Shown: positions 19,991-28,834 of the stretch, in pieces
Position numbering within the stretch: the stretch's first letter is position 1
Layout: every line of letters starts with the position of its first letter
Origin: Pichia kudriavzevii
Taxonomy: Eukaryota > Ascomycota > Pichiomycetes > Pichiales > Pichiaceae
Length of the DNA: 64,000 bases
Direction: 5' to 3'
Assembly: GCF_003054445.1 (NCBI RefSeq)
Contig: NC_042506.1
Location: forward strand, 2,778,501 to 2,842,500
Made by a program: the position numbers and the translations under genes
Notes under the pieces: model-generated
Seen by the model: only the letters and a program-made list of their open reading frames with translations
Told to the model about the DNA's origin: nothing
Databases searched by the model: none

Positions 19991-21913
19991 CTAGTAAGCT
20001 CTAACAGTTGGTGGAACAGGCTTACATTCTGCTTCATCTAATGTCGTGGTGATAACCTTTCTGTAACCTAACTTGACTGGCTCGCCTGTCTTTGTTTGCC
20101 AAGACAAGGTGTGCTTTTGCCAGTTTTCGTCGTCTCTGTTTGGATAGTCATCTCTTGCATGAGCACCTCTTGATTCCTTTCTTGCTGCTGCAGAAGTTGC
20201 AATTTGCTTAGCACAGGTCAACAAATTTTGTAGTTCTAGAGTTTCAGTCAAGTCAGTGTTCCAAATCATTGATCTATCGGTGGTCTTAATGTCGGCAAAC
20301 TTTGCGTCAATTCTTTCAAGTTCGGAAACACCAGCGTCCAAGTTATCTTGAGTTCTGAAAACAGCAACGTGTTTTTGCATAGCCTTTTGCATTTCCAATC
20401 TCAATTCAGCAGTAGGAGTGCTACCGCTAGCGTTTCTTAGTTTATCCAAGTTTGCAATAGATTCGAAACCAATATCTGCTGGCAATTCCTTGTGTGGAGT
20501 ACCTGGTTTCAGTTCAGCAGCAATGGAGTGAGCAACTGCTCTACCAAAGACAACTAAATCTAATAAGGAGTTAGCACCCAATCTGTTAGCACCATGAACT
20601 GACGCACATGCAGCTTCACCACATGCATAAAGACCTGGAATGACAACGTCTTCACCCTTTTCATTGACAGTCAAAGCTTCACCAGACCACTTGGTTGGAA
20701 TACCACCCATATTGTAATGAACAGTTGGTATAATTGGAATTGGCTCCTTGGTAACATCAACACCAGCGAAAATCTTTGCGGTTTCTGAAATACCTGGCAA
20801 TCTTTCTTGTAGGACAGAAGGTGGTAGATGAGACAATTGTAAGTACATGTGATCCTTTTCTGGACCAACACCTCTACCTGCATTGATTTCCATAGTGATA
20901 GCTCTAGAGACAACATCTCTACAAGCTAAATCCTTAGCATGTGGAGCATATCTTTCCATAAATCTTTCACCTTCAGAGTTGATCAAGTAACCACCTTCAC
21001 CTCTTGCACCTTCAGTGATTAGACAACCGGAACCGTAGATACCGGAAGGATGGAATTGGATGAATTCCATATCTTCCAATGGGTAACCTGCTCTAGCAAC
21101 CATTGCTGAACCATCACCAGTACAGGTGTGGGCAGAAGTACAGGAGAAGTAAGCTCTACCAGAACCACCAGTAGCAATGATAGTCTTGTGAGCCTTGAAT
21201 CTATGAAGAGTACCATCTTCTTGATTGTATGCAATACAACCTACAATTTCGCCATTGTGCTTCAACAAATCCAGAGCAAAGAATTCAATGAAATAATGAG
21301 TGTCGTATCTTAAAGATTGACCATAAAGAGTGTGTAATAAGGCATGACCGGTTCTGTCAGCAACTGCACAAGTTCTGTATGCCTGGCCACCCTTACCGTA
21401 GTCTTTGGTTTGACCACCAAACGCTCTCTGGTAAATCTTACCTTCCTTATTTCTTGAGAATGGCAAACCGTAATGTTCTAATTCGATAATCGAAGGTGGA
21501 GCTTCTCTGGTCATATAATGAATAGCATCTTGATCACCTAACCAATCAGAACCTTTGACGGTATCATACATGTGCCAATGCCAATCATCCTTATGCATGT
21601 TACCTAAGGCTGCATTGATACCACCTTGAGCTGCAACAGTGTGAGATCTGGTTGGGAACAACTTGGAAATACATGCAACTTTAAAACCCTCCTTGACTAA
21701 CCCAAACGCAGCCCTAAGACCAGCACCACCTGCACCAACAACAACACAGTCGTATTCATGGTCAATGACATGATAATCCTTTGCCATTGCAGAGGATGCC
21801 TCTTTACCATTTAGGTTGTTAAATCTGTTGATGACTTGCCTTGAGGCTGGAGTATTGGAGAAGAATCTCTTTGAAGCAGAGATGGACTTTACACTTCTTT
21901 GTAGAGAGAGCAT
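19991..21913 (-). CDS. SDH1: Succinate dehydrogenase flavoprotein subunit
   Basis: A 640-aa mitochondrial flavoprotein of complex II that oxidises succinate to fumarate, linking the TCA cycle to the respiratory chain. A positively charged serine-rich presequence ([20 protein letters not shown]) precedes the FAD dinucleotide fold ([15 protein letters not shown], about residues 57-71). The covalent FAD-attachment histidine sits in [11 protein letters not shown]. Catalytic-site landmarks [16 protein letters not shown] and [19 protein letters not shown] are intact. The length equals Saccharomyces Sdh1. The start at 21913 gives a clean presequence; the 52 in-frame codons upstream are leader. CCAAT boxes lie upstream on the relevant strand. 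Confidence 0.98.
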   Translation of the reverse strand: MLSLQRSVKSISASKRFFSNTPASRQVINRFNNLNGKEASSAMAKDYHVIDHEYDCVVVGAGGAGLRAAFGLVKEGFKVACISKLFPTRSHTVAAQGGINAALGNMHKDDWHWHMYDTVKGSDWLGDQDAIHYMTREAPPSIIELEHYGLPFSRNKEGKIYQRAFGGQTKDYGKGGQAYRTCAVADRTGHALLHTLYGQSLRYDTHYFIEFFALDLLKHNGEIVGCIAYNQEDGTLHRFKAHKTIIATGGSGRAYFSCTSAHTCTGDGSAMVARAGYPLEDMEFIQFHPSGIYGSGCLITEGARGEGGYLINSEGERFMERYAPHAKDLACRDVVSRAITMEINAGRGVGPEKDHMYLQLSHLPPSVLQERLPGISETAKIFAGVDVTKEPIPIIPTVHYNMGGIPTKWSGEALTVNEKGEDVVIPGLYACGEAACASVHGANRLGANSLLDLVVFGRAVAHSIAAELKPGTPHKELPADIGFESIANLDKLRNASGSTPTAELRLEMQKAMQKHVAVFRTQDNLDAGVSELERIDAKFADIKTTDRSMIWNTDLTETLELQNLLTCAKQIATSAAARKESRGAHARDDYPNRDDENWQKHTLSWQTKTGEPVKLGYRKVITTTLDEAECKPVPPTVRAY

Positions 21914-22106
21914 TTTTTTTTTCTGAAGCAGAAACCTGTTCGTTGGACTTTGATAAAGAAGAGTTAGGTTTGGGTTCCCTTCAAGTTCTGTTTCACACTC
22001 CAAAATTACTAATATCTTTTTCTTCACCATCTCCAGAGAACTACTAACACTCCGTTCTTCCCCCCACAACGGCCTCTCTCTCTCCCTCTCTCGCTACAAT
22101 GTGTGG

Positions 22107-22111
22107 CCAAT
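22107..22111 (+). promoter_or_regulatory. CCAAT box, possible HAP complex site, SDH1 promoter
   Basis: CCAAT lies about 195 bp upstream of the SDH1 ATG. The HAP2/3/4/5 complex activates respiratory genes, including SDH genes, through CCAAT in yeasts. The pentamer is short, so support comes from gene identity. Confidence 0.4.
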
Positions 22112-22176
22112 CCTCGCGCACAGAATGGAAATCGTTTTTCTCTCGCATCTATTTTGCGACTCGGGAACGAGAAAAG

Positions 22177-22193
22177 AAAAAAAAAAAAAAAAA
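22177..22193 (+). repeat. Poly-A homopolymer, 17 bases
   Basis: Seventeen consecutive A within the SDH1 promoter spacer. Poly(dA:dT) tracts disfavour nucleosomes in yeast promoters, so this may help keep the promoter open. Confidence 0.9.
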
Positions 22194-22253
22194 TTCGACT
22201 CAGGCCCGGATATCGCCTGCTCACTTCCGATGGGAGAATAAGAATCCCAACTA

Positions 22254-22258
22254 ATTGG
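22254..22258 (-). promoter_or_regulatory. CCAAT box (minus strand), SDH1 promoter
   Basis: The plus strand reads ATTGG, giving CCAAT in the orientation of SDH1, about 340 bp upstream of its ATG. A second possible HAP-complex site. Confidence 0.4.
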
Positions 22259-22329
22259 GGAACGGGCATGAATGTCACTGGAGAAGAGGAATCTCTTTAG
22301 TTGCCCGATTCGGCAATTTCGTCGACTGC

Positions 22330-22331
<2 letters not shown>

Positions 22332-22361
<30 letters not shown>
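22332..22361 (+). repeat. (GT)15 microsatellite
   Basis: Fifteen uninterrupted GT units between SDH1 and PTC1. This is a likely length-polymorphic marker; (GT)n can also form Z-DNA. Confidence 0.95.
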
Positions 22362-22365
<4 letters not shown>

Positions 22366-22463
22366 CCATAAAACGAAAACACAAAAAGTATTCCATCTAC
22401 ATTGTATACAGTTATGTCCTTGTGATACACTCCGAAAGTGCTTACATTCGTTCATATATCCCC

Positions 22464-23672
22464 CTATTCTACACCAAACACCCGCTCGTCGAGGTTCACC
22501 ACCATCACTGTCACGTTGTCGCCAGTGCCACGTTTCAGCGCATATTCGCACAACACCTTAGCAGCACGGTCGCTGTCCCGTATGCCATCGATCATACGCA
22601 CTGCCGTCTCGTCGTCGCAGACGTCCCAGAGACCATCGCAGGCTATAATGAGCTGTCGATCATCGGGAGTTATTTCGGTCATCGTCGTGTATGGCGCTCC
22701 TAAGACGTACTCTTTCAGGTACACGTCTCCTAATGATCTGCTCACAGCTAACACTCCATTGACCCTCCCACTCAAAACAATTCCGCCTTGCCTGTGAATT
22801 CGCTTGATTTCACTCCGGTCTGTACCCTTATGTTCGTAACTTAACCGTTGGTAACGCCCATGCCCTCTATTAAGAACAATTCGACTGTCTCCAACGTTCG
22901 CAGTATACAGAATCCTCTTGTGCTTCCTACCAGGAACAAAATCAAACAACCTATTTTGAGTCTCCCTTATTCCAGTCTCTTCACTATGGACTCTAAATTG
23001 CGCAGCTTCCTCTTCTTCTTTCTCTTCTTCTTCTTCTTCTTCGTCTTCCACTTCTGAATTCTCTCCTTCTGCGTTTTCCTCCACTCTGACATCCCCATTT
23101 GACACATCGCCTTCCAACTCGGATTCAGCTTCTTCAACCTCTTCTTCCCACCTCAAAACTGCTACTGCAGCAGTACAGCCACTCGAACCAACATCATCCA
23201 TTCTGGATATCTCCTCATCAGCTTTTAAAAAACTCTCATTCAAATGGTCCCTCAAGTCGCCATTGTTCCCCTTCATGATGCTCTCATATAATAGGTTGTG
23301 TAAATTGCTACCCGCCCATCTGGCTGTTTGCTTACCTGCATGTCCATCAAAAACTGCAAAATAACCCCAGTCCAACCTCTCACAAAAATTAGCAACATAT
23401 GTGTGCACATCTTCCATCGTTCTCCTATATTTGGGATTCTTGTTCTCACTAACACCAACTCTAAATGAAAGCCCCTTACAAGGATCAACAAATTCTGTAT
23501 CGTGCTCTCTTTCTGCCTCATCCAATGTATTTTCCGTTTCCCGTCCCTCTGCTTCGGTCACATTTGCATCCACTTTCTCTTTGTTCTCTGGTATTGCGGG
23601 TGTTTCTGCGCTATCTCCTGAATTGAAGTGTTTCACACTGTCAATCGATAGCCTTCTAAGTAGCCTATTCAT
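22464..23672 (-). CDS. PTC1: Type 2C protein phosphatase Ptc1
   Basis: A 402-aa Mg/Mn-dependent serine/threonine phosphatase of the PP2C family; Ptc1 dampens the HOG and cell-integrity MAP kinase pathways and aids organelle inheritance. Motifs: VGVSENKNPKYRRTMEDVHTYV (about residues 72-93), the metal-binding DGHAG (109-113), SSGCTAAVAVLRW, YTANVGDSRIVLNR, VNGVLAVSRSLGD, IIACDGLWDV and TGDNVTVMVV. The similarity to Saccharomyces Ptc1 (281 aa) is specific. Two additions account for the extra length: a 65-residue N-terminal extension and an acidic insertion at about residues 176-250, with a long glutamate run, where Saccharomyces has about 15 residues. All catalytic aspartates remain. Confidence 0.94.
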   Translation of the reverse strand: MNRLLRRLSIDSVKHFNSGDSAETPAIPENKEKVDANVTEAEGRETENTLDEAEREHDTEFVDPCKGLSFRVGVSENKNPKYRRTMEDVHTYVANFCERLDWGYFAVFDGHAGKQTARWAGSNLHNLLYESIMKGNNGDLRDHLNESFLKADEEISRMDDVGSSGCTAAVAVLRWEEEVEEAESELEGDVSNGDVRVEENAEGENSEVEDEEEEEEEKEEEEAAQFRVHSEETGIRETQNRLFDFVPGRKHKRILYTANVGDSRIVLNRGHGRYQRLSYEHKGTDRSEIKRIHRQGGIVLSGRVNGVLAVSRSLGDVYLKEYVLGAPYTTMTEITPDDRQLIIACDGLWDVCDDETAVRMIDGIRDSDRAAKVLCEYALKRGTGDNVTVMVVNLDERVFGVE

Positions 23673-23948
23673 TGGACAGATGTTTGTAGTACGTTCAGTG
23701 GTTCCAACTTAGTGGGTTTACCCAATGTTGTAAAAATCCCTGCAAGATTCGTGTCAAATCAAACTTTCATGCACTGTGGAAAGGACAATTTCAGGGGCAA
23801 AACTGAGGGGAGGGGAGAGGAAAAAGAAAAACTTATAATTTTACCAAAGGGTCAGCAAATTTCAACCTCAGAGGTAGCCCGTTTTGCAATGAACTATAAA
23901 CACAGTACATAGAAGATATAATAGATAACTCGGTACAAACGGTGGTGA

Positions 23949-25271
23949 TTACAAGTACAATCCCTCGAGGTTTTCCTCGATCTTGTTCTTCAACACTCTT
24001 TCCTTGGCTTGTTTGAAATCCTCAGCAATAACTTGCATTCTCCTCTCTCTCAAGGCCAATAAACCCGCTTCGGTACATATAGCCTTGATATCTGCACCAC
24101 TCAAGTCATCCTTGGAGCTCACGATATCATCCAAGTTGACATCAGGTGCCATACTCATCTTGGATGTGTGGATCTGAAGAATCTTCTTCTTTGTAGAAGG
24201 ATCTGGGTTCTCGAATAGAATCTTACGATCAATTCTACCAGGTCTAATTAATGCTGGGTCTAGGGTTTCTATCTTATTTGTCGCCATAATAACTTTAACA
24301 TCTCCCCTATCATCAAAACCGTCTAGTTGGTTCAATAGTTCCAACATAGTTCTTTGCACTTCTCTTTCACCTCCAGATGTAGAATCGTAACGCTTAGTAC
24401 CAATTGCATCGATTTCATCAATGAAGACAATAGATGGCGCATTTTCACTAGCTGTTTTGAATAGCTGCCTGACTAGTCTTGGACCATCACCTAGATATTT
24501 TTGGATCAACTCAGATCCAACGATCCTCAAGAATGACGCACTGGTCTGGTTAGCAACAGCTTTAGCCAGTAAAGTCTTACCGGTACCTGGAGCACCATAA
24601 AGGATAACACCTTTAGGTGGCTTAATACCCATCTCTTCGTATAATTCAGGATGTGTTAGTGGTAATTCAACGGCTTCTTTGATTTCTTGGATTTGACTCT
24701 CCAAACCACCAATATCAGAGTAACTCTCGGTTGGTGCCTTATCCATCTTCATAACATTGACCATTGGATCGGCCTCGTCCTGCAAAATACCAACTATACT
24801 AACAGTTTTATGGTGTAATAAAACTTGGCATCCCGGTTCAAGAAGAGACTTATCAACAAATGAAAGAATCGACACATAATACTCAGGCCCACTTGACGAG
24901 GAAACAATGGCATGGTCATCGTCTATTATTTCTTCCAATGTACCAACAGTCATAGGAAATCCTCTAACATCGTCGATTTTCTCTCTTTCCTCGGCCTGTC
25001 TCTGTTCAGTTGGTTGTAATAATTCTTGATTCGTCACAAATTCTTCCTCCAATAATAAATGATCTTTAATTCTTTCTAACCTGAGAAGCTTAAGTTTACA
25101 TCTCGTATTCGGTAAAACGTTGGGTAGTTTAACATTCTTATCAGACATATTCCTTCTCTTCTTCCTACCAAATGTTCTGCTTTGCGCAGGTGGTTCATAT
25201 TTGGGCTTCTCCTGTTTTTTCTTGTCCCCTTTCTTCTTGTTCTGTCCTGGTATAGATGCGTCTTGTCCCAT
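23949..25271 (-). CDS. RPT2: 26S proteasome base ATPase Rpt2
   Basis: A 440-aa AAA ATPase of the proteasome base that gates the 20S channel. The N-terminus MGQDASIPG fits the Rpt2 N-myristoylation signal, followed by a lysine-rich segment. Walker A GAPGTGKT, Walker [12 protein letters not shown] and the arginine-finger region (RPGRIDRK) are intact. The protein ends LYL, the HbYX motif that docks into the alpha ring. Length matches Saccharomyces Rpt2 (437 aa). A perfect PACE sits 59-67 bp upstream of the ATG, consistent with Rpn4-type control. Divergent with CTK2. Confidence 0.98.
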   Translation of the reverse strand: MGQDASIPGQNKKKGDKKKQEKPKYEPPAQSRTFGRKKRRNMSDKNVKLPNVLPNTRCKLKLLRLERIKDHLLLEEEFVTNQELLQPTEQRQAEEREKIDDVRGFPMTVGTLEEIIDDDHAIVSSSSGPEYYVSILSFVDKSLLEPGCQVLLHHKTVSIVGILQDEADPMVNVMKMDKAPTESYSDIGGLESQIQEIKEAVELPLTHPELYEEMGIKPPKGVILYGAPGTGKTLLAKAVANQTSASFLRIVGSELIQKYLGDGPRLVRQLFKTASENAPSIVFIDEIDAIGTKRYDSTSGGEREVQRTMLELLNQLDGFDDRGDVKVIMATNKIETLDPALIRPGRIDRKILFENPDPSTKKKILQIHTSKMSMAPDVNLDDIVSSKDDLSGADIKAICTEAGLLALRERRMQVIAEDFKQAKERVLKNKIEENLEGLYL

Positions 25272-25329
25272 TGTATTGTAGTGCTGTGTTCAGGTACGTA
25301 ACTTGATGAAAATAGAACAAGTTTAGCGC

Positions 25330-25338
25330 TTTGCCACC
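25330..25338 (-). promoter_or_regulatory. PACE element (Rpn4-type site), RPT2 promoter
   Basis: The minus strand reads GGTGGCAAA, the exact proteasome-associated control element, in the RPT2 orientation 59-67 bp before the ATG. In Saccharomyces the zinc-finger factor Rpn4 binds it to co-induce proteasome genes; a similar factor is implied here. Confidence 0.85.
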
Positions 25339-25544
25339 AGGTTACGGTTGTCTAGTTAGTAAAGAAAAACGAAACAAGTTCTCATTTTCATGAACGCCCT
25401 CGGTGCTGAAAGGGAAACCCTCAGCTGTGCACACATGAATAATTTCTCCAATTCGATATAGTAAAACTTCAAGTGTTTTAAAAGATCTCTTTTCTGTTTC
25501 TCATACGACTAGCAGGCAAGTTTAGAGTCGTAAAGGTTTTAAAG

Positions 25545-26579
25545 ATGTCACAGCAAGGTGTAAAAGAAACCTATGTCCAACTATCGAAACCTTTCTTCAC
25601 TCTTCAGGAGATTGAGTTCATAGAGAGAAATAATATTGATTTATACCAAAATTTACGAGATTTCAAGTCGAAAACTAAAGCGACATTCCAAACATTGATA
25701 AGTCTAGCCATCAAATTGAACCTTCCTGTTAAAGTACTTCAGAATTCGAGTTATTATTATCAGAAATTTTATCTCTTGAATAACAACTACAAAAAATACA
25801 GCAGTTTGCATTTTGAAGTCGGGTTATCTGTTCTCTTTATATCCTTGAAACTCAATGATTTCATAAAAAAAGTAAATATTGTGATATCAGAAGCCTTTGA
25901 ATTGAAAGGTATGCGGTTATCGTCTTCAGAGATCGAAGAAAATAAAAAAATAATCATTAGTTTAGAAAGGAAAATATTGGAATTTCAAAGTTTTGATTTC
26001 AGGAACTTCTTGGTTGAAGATTTTCTGATAAAGTACTTGAAACACTTTAATAAAATCTCTCCTAACAAATTTTTTTCCTACCTATGCTGGTCTGTTCTGA
26101 ACGATCTATATCTGACATCACTGGTCTTACAGTTTCCAGCACACTATAATGCGATCATTTCAATAAAAGCATGCAAAGTGATATACAATACACTAATCGA
26201 AGAAAAGGTCATTCCGGGGACAGAACTCCCGGTTGAATGGGACCTAAGGCCCCTTGTTGCTCATTTGAAAGATATAAGCTTTATTTTATCGGGCTGTGAT
26301 CAGATACTCTCATATTATATTGACAACATAAATTCAACTTTTATCAAAAGTAGTCTGGATGAAATGAGTATAAAAATCGAAGGTAAGAAATTTGTTGACA
26401 TTCTTATCAATGCCAAAATAGATATAAATAAAAATTCTCAGCCTGCTGTGGTGCACGAGATAGTTGAGGATGATGTATTCTATCGAGTCAGAGACACGGA
26501 TATTGCAAAATCTGGCGCAATCAGATTTCTATACAATAGGCAAAGATTTAACAATGAAGTTAAAATGTATAGATCATAA
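25545..26579 (+). CDS. CTK2: CTD kinase cyclin subunit Ctk2-like
   Basis: A 344-aa cyclin-box protein most like Ctk2, the cyclin of the CTDK-I complex that phosphorylates Ser2 of the RNA polymerase II C-terminal domain. The N-terminal stretch LSKPFFTLQEIEFIERN, then FQTLISLAIKLNLPVKVLQNSSYYYQKFYL, aligns with the start of Saccharomyces Ctk2 (SRPFLSKRQIQ, then TLETAVYFYQRYHLF). Cyclin-fold helices continue through LSVLFISLKLND, LERKILEFQSFDFR and the second repeat around residue 185. Similar length (323 aa in Saccharomyces). Convergent with BET4 with only 7 bp between the two stop codons. Confidence 0.8.
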   Translation: MSQQGVKETYVQLSKPFFTLQEIEFIERNNIDLYQNLRDFKSKTKATFQTLISLAIKLNLPVKVLQNSSYYYQKFYLLNNNYKKYSSLHFEVGLSVLFISLKLNDFIKKVNIVISEAFELKGMRLSSSEIEENKKIIISLERKILEFQSFDFRNFLVEDFLIKYLKHFNKISPNKFFSYLCWSVLNDLYLTSLVLQFPAHYNAIISIKACKVIYNTLIEEKVIPGTELPVEWDLRPLVAHLKDISFILSGCDQILSYYIDNINSTFIKSSLDEMSIKIEGKKFVDILINAKIDINKNSQPAVVHEIVEDDVFYRVRDTDIAKSGAIRFLYNRQRFNNEVKMYRS

Positions 26580-26586
26580 CAGTAAT

Positions 26587-27726
26587 TCACATATGGAACT
26601 CCTTATATCTGCTTCTTCTCATTGGGTCAAGCTTTTCTAATCTTTGTAAAATACTTTCAAATTCCTCCAAGTCTACTTCGTTTTTACTGATCGAATGGAG
26701 CCTTTTATACAAATAAGCAACAAAAATTAGACACCACTTATTTTCGGCTTCATTGTCATCAAGCTCAAACTCATTCAACTCCTTCACTGCATTCACAGTA
26801 TCTTTTATTAAATTAATCATGTCTTGCATATCAATATTTGTGAGAAAATAATCACTGAATAACCACTTCATATAAAACCAAACTGATGAATCGTCGGGGT
26901 CTGTATATATAGCGGTTTTTATCAAGTCCAACTCTTTTTTTAAGAACAAGAATTGATTACTGCCATTGAAAAATCTCAAGTATTCCAACATTTTAGGATC
27001 TTCGTCTGTGCTAATATGTTCTAAACTTGGAGAATTTGTAAATAGCTTAATCACAAGCTTACTTCTATTGTGCCAAGCAGAGTAATTTGAAATATCTTTA
27101 TTGATCATTTTTGTGGTGAACTTGAATTCATCAAAATCAATCGCTTCGCTACTCTGTTCAACCCTGTCATCTTTCTTCATCGAATCAATTATAAACCTTC
27201 TGTATGCCCAGACATGAAAATTCCTCTGATCTGCTTGTAGAAACTTGTTTGTCAGTCCTATCTCGATGTTCCAGTCGCTCAGCTTATCAAGTTTCAAACA
27301 CCAAATTCTGTGATTCCAAATCCAATATGATTTGGGAGATTTCCTTAATTTATCCAAAACAAAATGGAGCTCTTCAGTGAAGATTTGGTGTTTTTCCTTT
27401 AAATCATTTTCTTTCAATCCCTTGAACAGAAATTTTAGAATCAATACTTTTCGATAGTTCCAAACTGTGTACAACTCGAAATTCCAGTCAAGCAATTCTG
27501 TAACTAAGTTGTAATATTTTTCGTTATAAATTCTTCTTCTGTTACCTTCTAAGACAATATCGCATAACTTCTTATATTTCTTTATTTTGGACTCTTCTAA
27601 GTGCATTTTTCTGCTGGCCTCTTCAGCCGATAGTTTATTATATTTTTCGCTTCCGTGCTGTCAGTTAGCAGAGTTAGTATATGATTCAGCAGATAACCCT
27701 CAAAAACACCACTAAACACGTACCAT
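26587..27726 (-). CDS. BET4: Rab geranylgeranyltransferase alpha subunit, intron after ATG
   Basis: Alpha subunit of geranylgeranyltransferase II, which prenylates Rab GTPases with Bet2 and the escort protein Mrs6. It contains the prenyltransferase-alpha repeats with WxxxR signatures: YTVWNYRK, YWIWNHRIW, FHVWAYRRF, YSAWHNRSK and SSVWFYMKW. The continuous frame starts at an ATG at 27606, but reading upstream in frame gives codons for HGSEKYNKLSAEEASRK, which resemble the Saccharomyces N-terminus (MHGVKRRQW). These are preceded by CAG, a TACTAAC branch point (27673-27679) and, 66 bases up, ATG followed by GTACGT. I therefore propose exon 1 = ATG (27724-27726), intron 27658-27723, exon 2 = 26587-27657, giving 357 aa. 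Divergent with MAD2. Confidence 0.85.
27658..27723 (-). other. Predicted 66-nt intron of BET4
   Basis: On the minus strand the intron begins GTACGT directly after the ATG, has the consensus branch point TACTAAC at 27673-27679, and ends CAG at 27660-27658. Splicing restores an N-terminus (MHG...) like that of Saccharomyces Bet4. Without splicing, an in-frame TGA (27661-27663) blocks translation from this ATG into the gene. Confidence 0.8.
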
Positions 27727-27966
27727 TCCGGCAAACGAATTATTTTGGCTATATCCTGGAACAAACGACATATGTCTATATTTCCTTCACCTTTTAACTC
27801 CACTCAATTGGGTATAAGAGATGTGATGGATAATCATTTGCATGTCAGCTCCTCTAGTTTTCTTCATGATTTTGTCGCACGCCCTGTAATCCTCTCTCTG
27901 CTTTAGTAACTTATTCTTTGTTTTCTCTCTCTATAATTGCTAAATACGTTAAGCAGCTTCTCTTTG

Positions 27967-28584
27967 ATGACTACAGCTGCGGGATCATTGCAAATCAAGG
28001 GATCGAGTAGAGTAATCTCCGATTATTTTGAAATTTGTATCCATAACATCCTCTTCCAAAGACATATTTATCCAAAGGAAGAATTTAAAGTTATTAGAAA
28101 ATTTGGTCTAAATCTGGTATTCTCCAAGAACGAAGAGGTAATTAAATATATCAGTCAGGTTATTTCACAGTTACACAGGTGGATATTTACTGGGAAGATA
28201 AGCTGGTTAACTTTACTGATTGTATCTAAAGAAAGCGAAAAAATTAGTGAAAAATGGATGTTTAATATTGATATAATAGATCGAGGGAATGAACAGAGAG
28301 AATCTAGCAAACCTATAGCAGATATTCAGCAAGAGATTCAGGTGATAATAAGACAGATCAGCTCATCTGTCGCCATTCTACCTGAGTTTGAAGAGCCTCA
28401 AACTTTCAAGATTTTAGTTCATACGGTAGGTGATCTTAAGCCTCCAAAAGATTGGGATGATGCAAAACCGTTTGAAGAAATCGATTCCCGGAATGGGGAA
28501 ATTGAAAATGTGAAGTTCAATGAGTTTCAAACAAATAATCATAACATCTCTACGTATGTTACTTATCAGCATAGGAATCAATAA
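27967..28584 (+). CDS. MAD2: Spindle checkpoint protein Mad2
   Basis: A 205-aa HORMA-domain protein of the spindle assembly checkpoint that inhibits Cdc20-APC/C until kinetochores are attached. The sequence follows Mad2 throughout: LQIKGSSRVISDYFE, then ILFQRHIYPKEEF, QLHRWIFTGKI, EKWMFNIDII, IRQISSSVAILPEFEE, and the safety-belt tail NVKFNEFQTNNHNISTYVTYQ. Length is close to Saccharomyces Mad2 (196 aa). The first real ATG is at 27967; the in-frame codon at 27937 is TTG. A CTG codon at 28114 aligns with a Leu of Saccharomyces Mad2. Confidence 0.96.
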   Translation: MTTAAGSLQIKGSSRVISDYFEICIHNILFQRHIYPKEEFKVIRKFGLNLVFSKNEEVIKYISQVISQLHRWIFTGKISWLTLLIVSKESEKISEKWMFNIDIIDRGNEQRESSKPIADIQQEIQVIIRQISSSVAILPEFEEPQTFKILVHTVGDLKPPKDWDDAKPFEEIDSRNGEIENVKFNEFQTNNHNISTYVTYQHRNQ

Positions 28585-28834
28585 ATGTCAGTACCGCAAA
28601 TCCGTTATGAATTTTGGGTTCCAAAATAACATCCAGGATCAATTTATTTTGTTTGGCGGATTCTCTCGATCAAGATCTAATAAGATTGCTTTGTGGCCAA
28701 TATATATTATAAAATTTTGAATAGCAACTTTAAAGAAACCGTGTTTCGTATCAATGAGATCGTTTAAATTTGAAACTAGAGTTTGAGATGCATCTAAAGT
28801 TCGGATCGTAAGATCATGATCAGTTTTGATGATC

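Larger units (their letters stand above)
21914..22463. other. SDH1 promoter with simple repeats
   Basis: A 550-bp spacer between SDH1 (leftward) and the 3' end of PTC1. It contains two CCAAT-type elements, an A17 run and a (GT)15 microsatellite. Frames crossing the repeats are artefacts of low complexity. Confidence 0.65.

Noticed and set aside
22103-22797. Several 60-140 aa frames across the SDH1-PTC1 spacer
   Set aside because: They run through the GT and A repeats or antisense through PTC1, are low in complexity and have no family motif.
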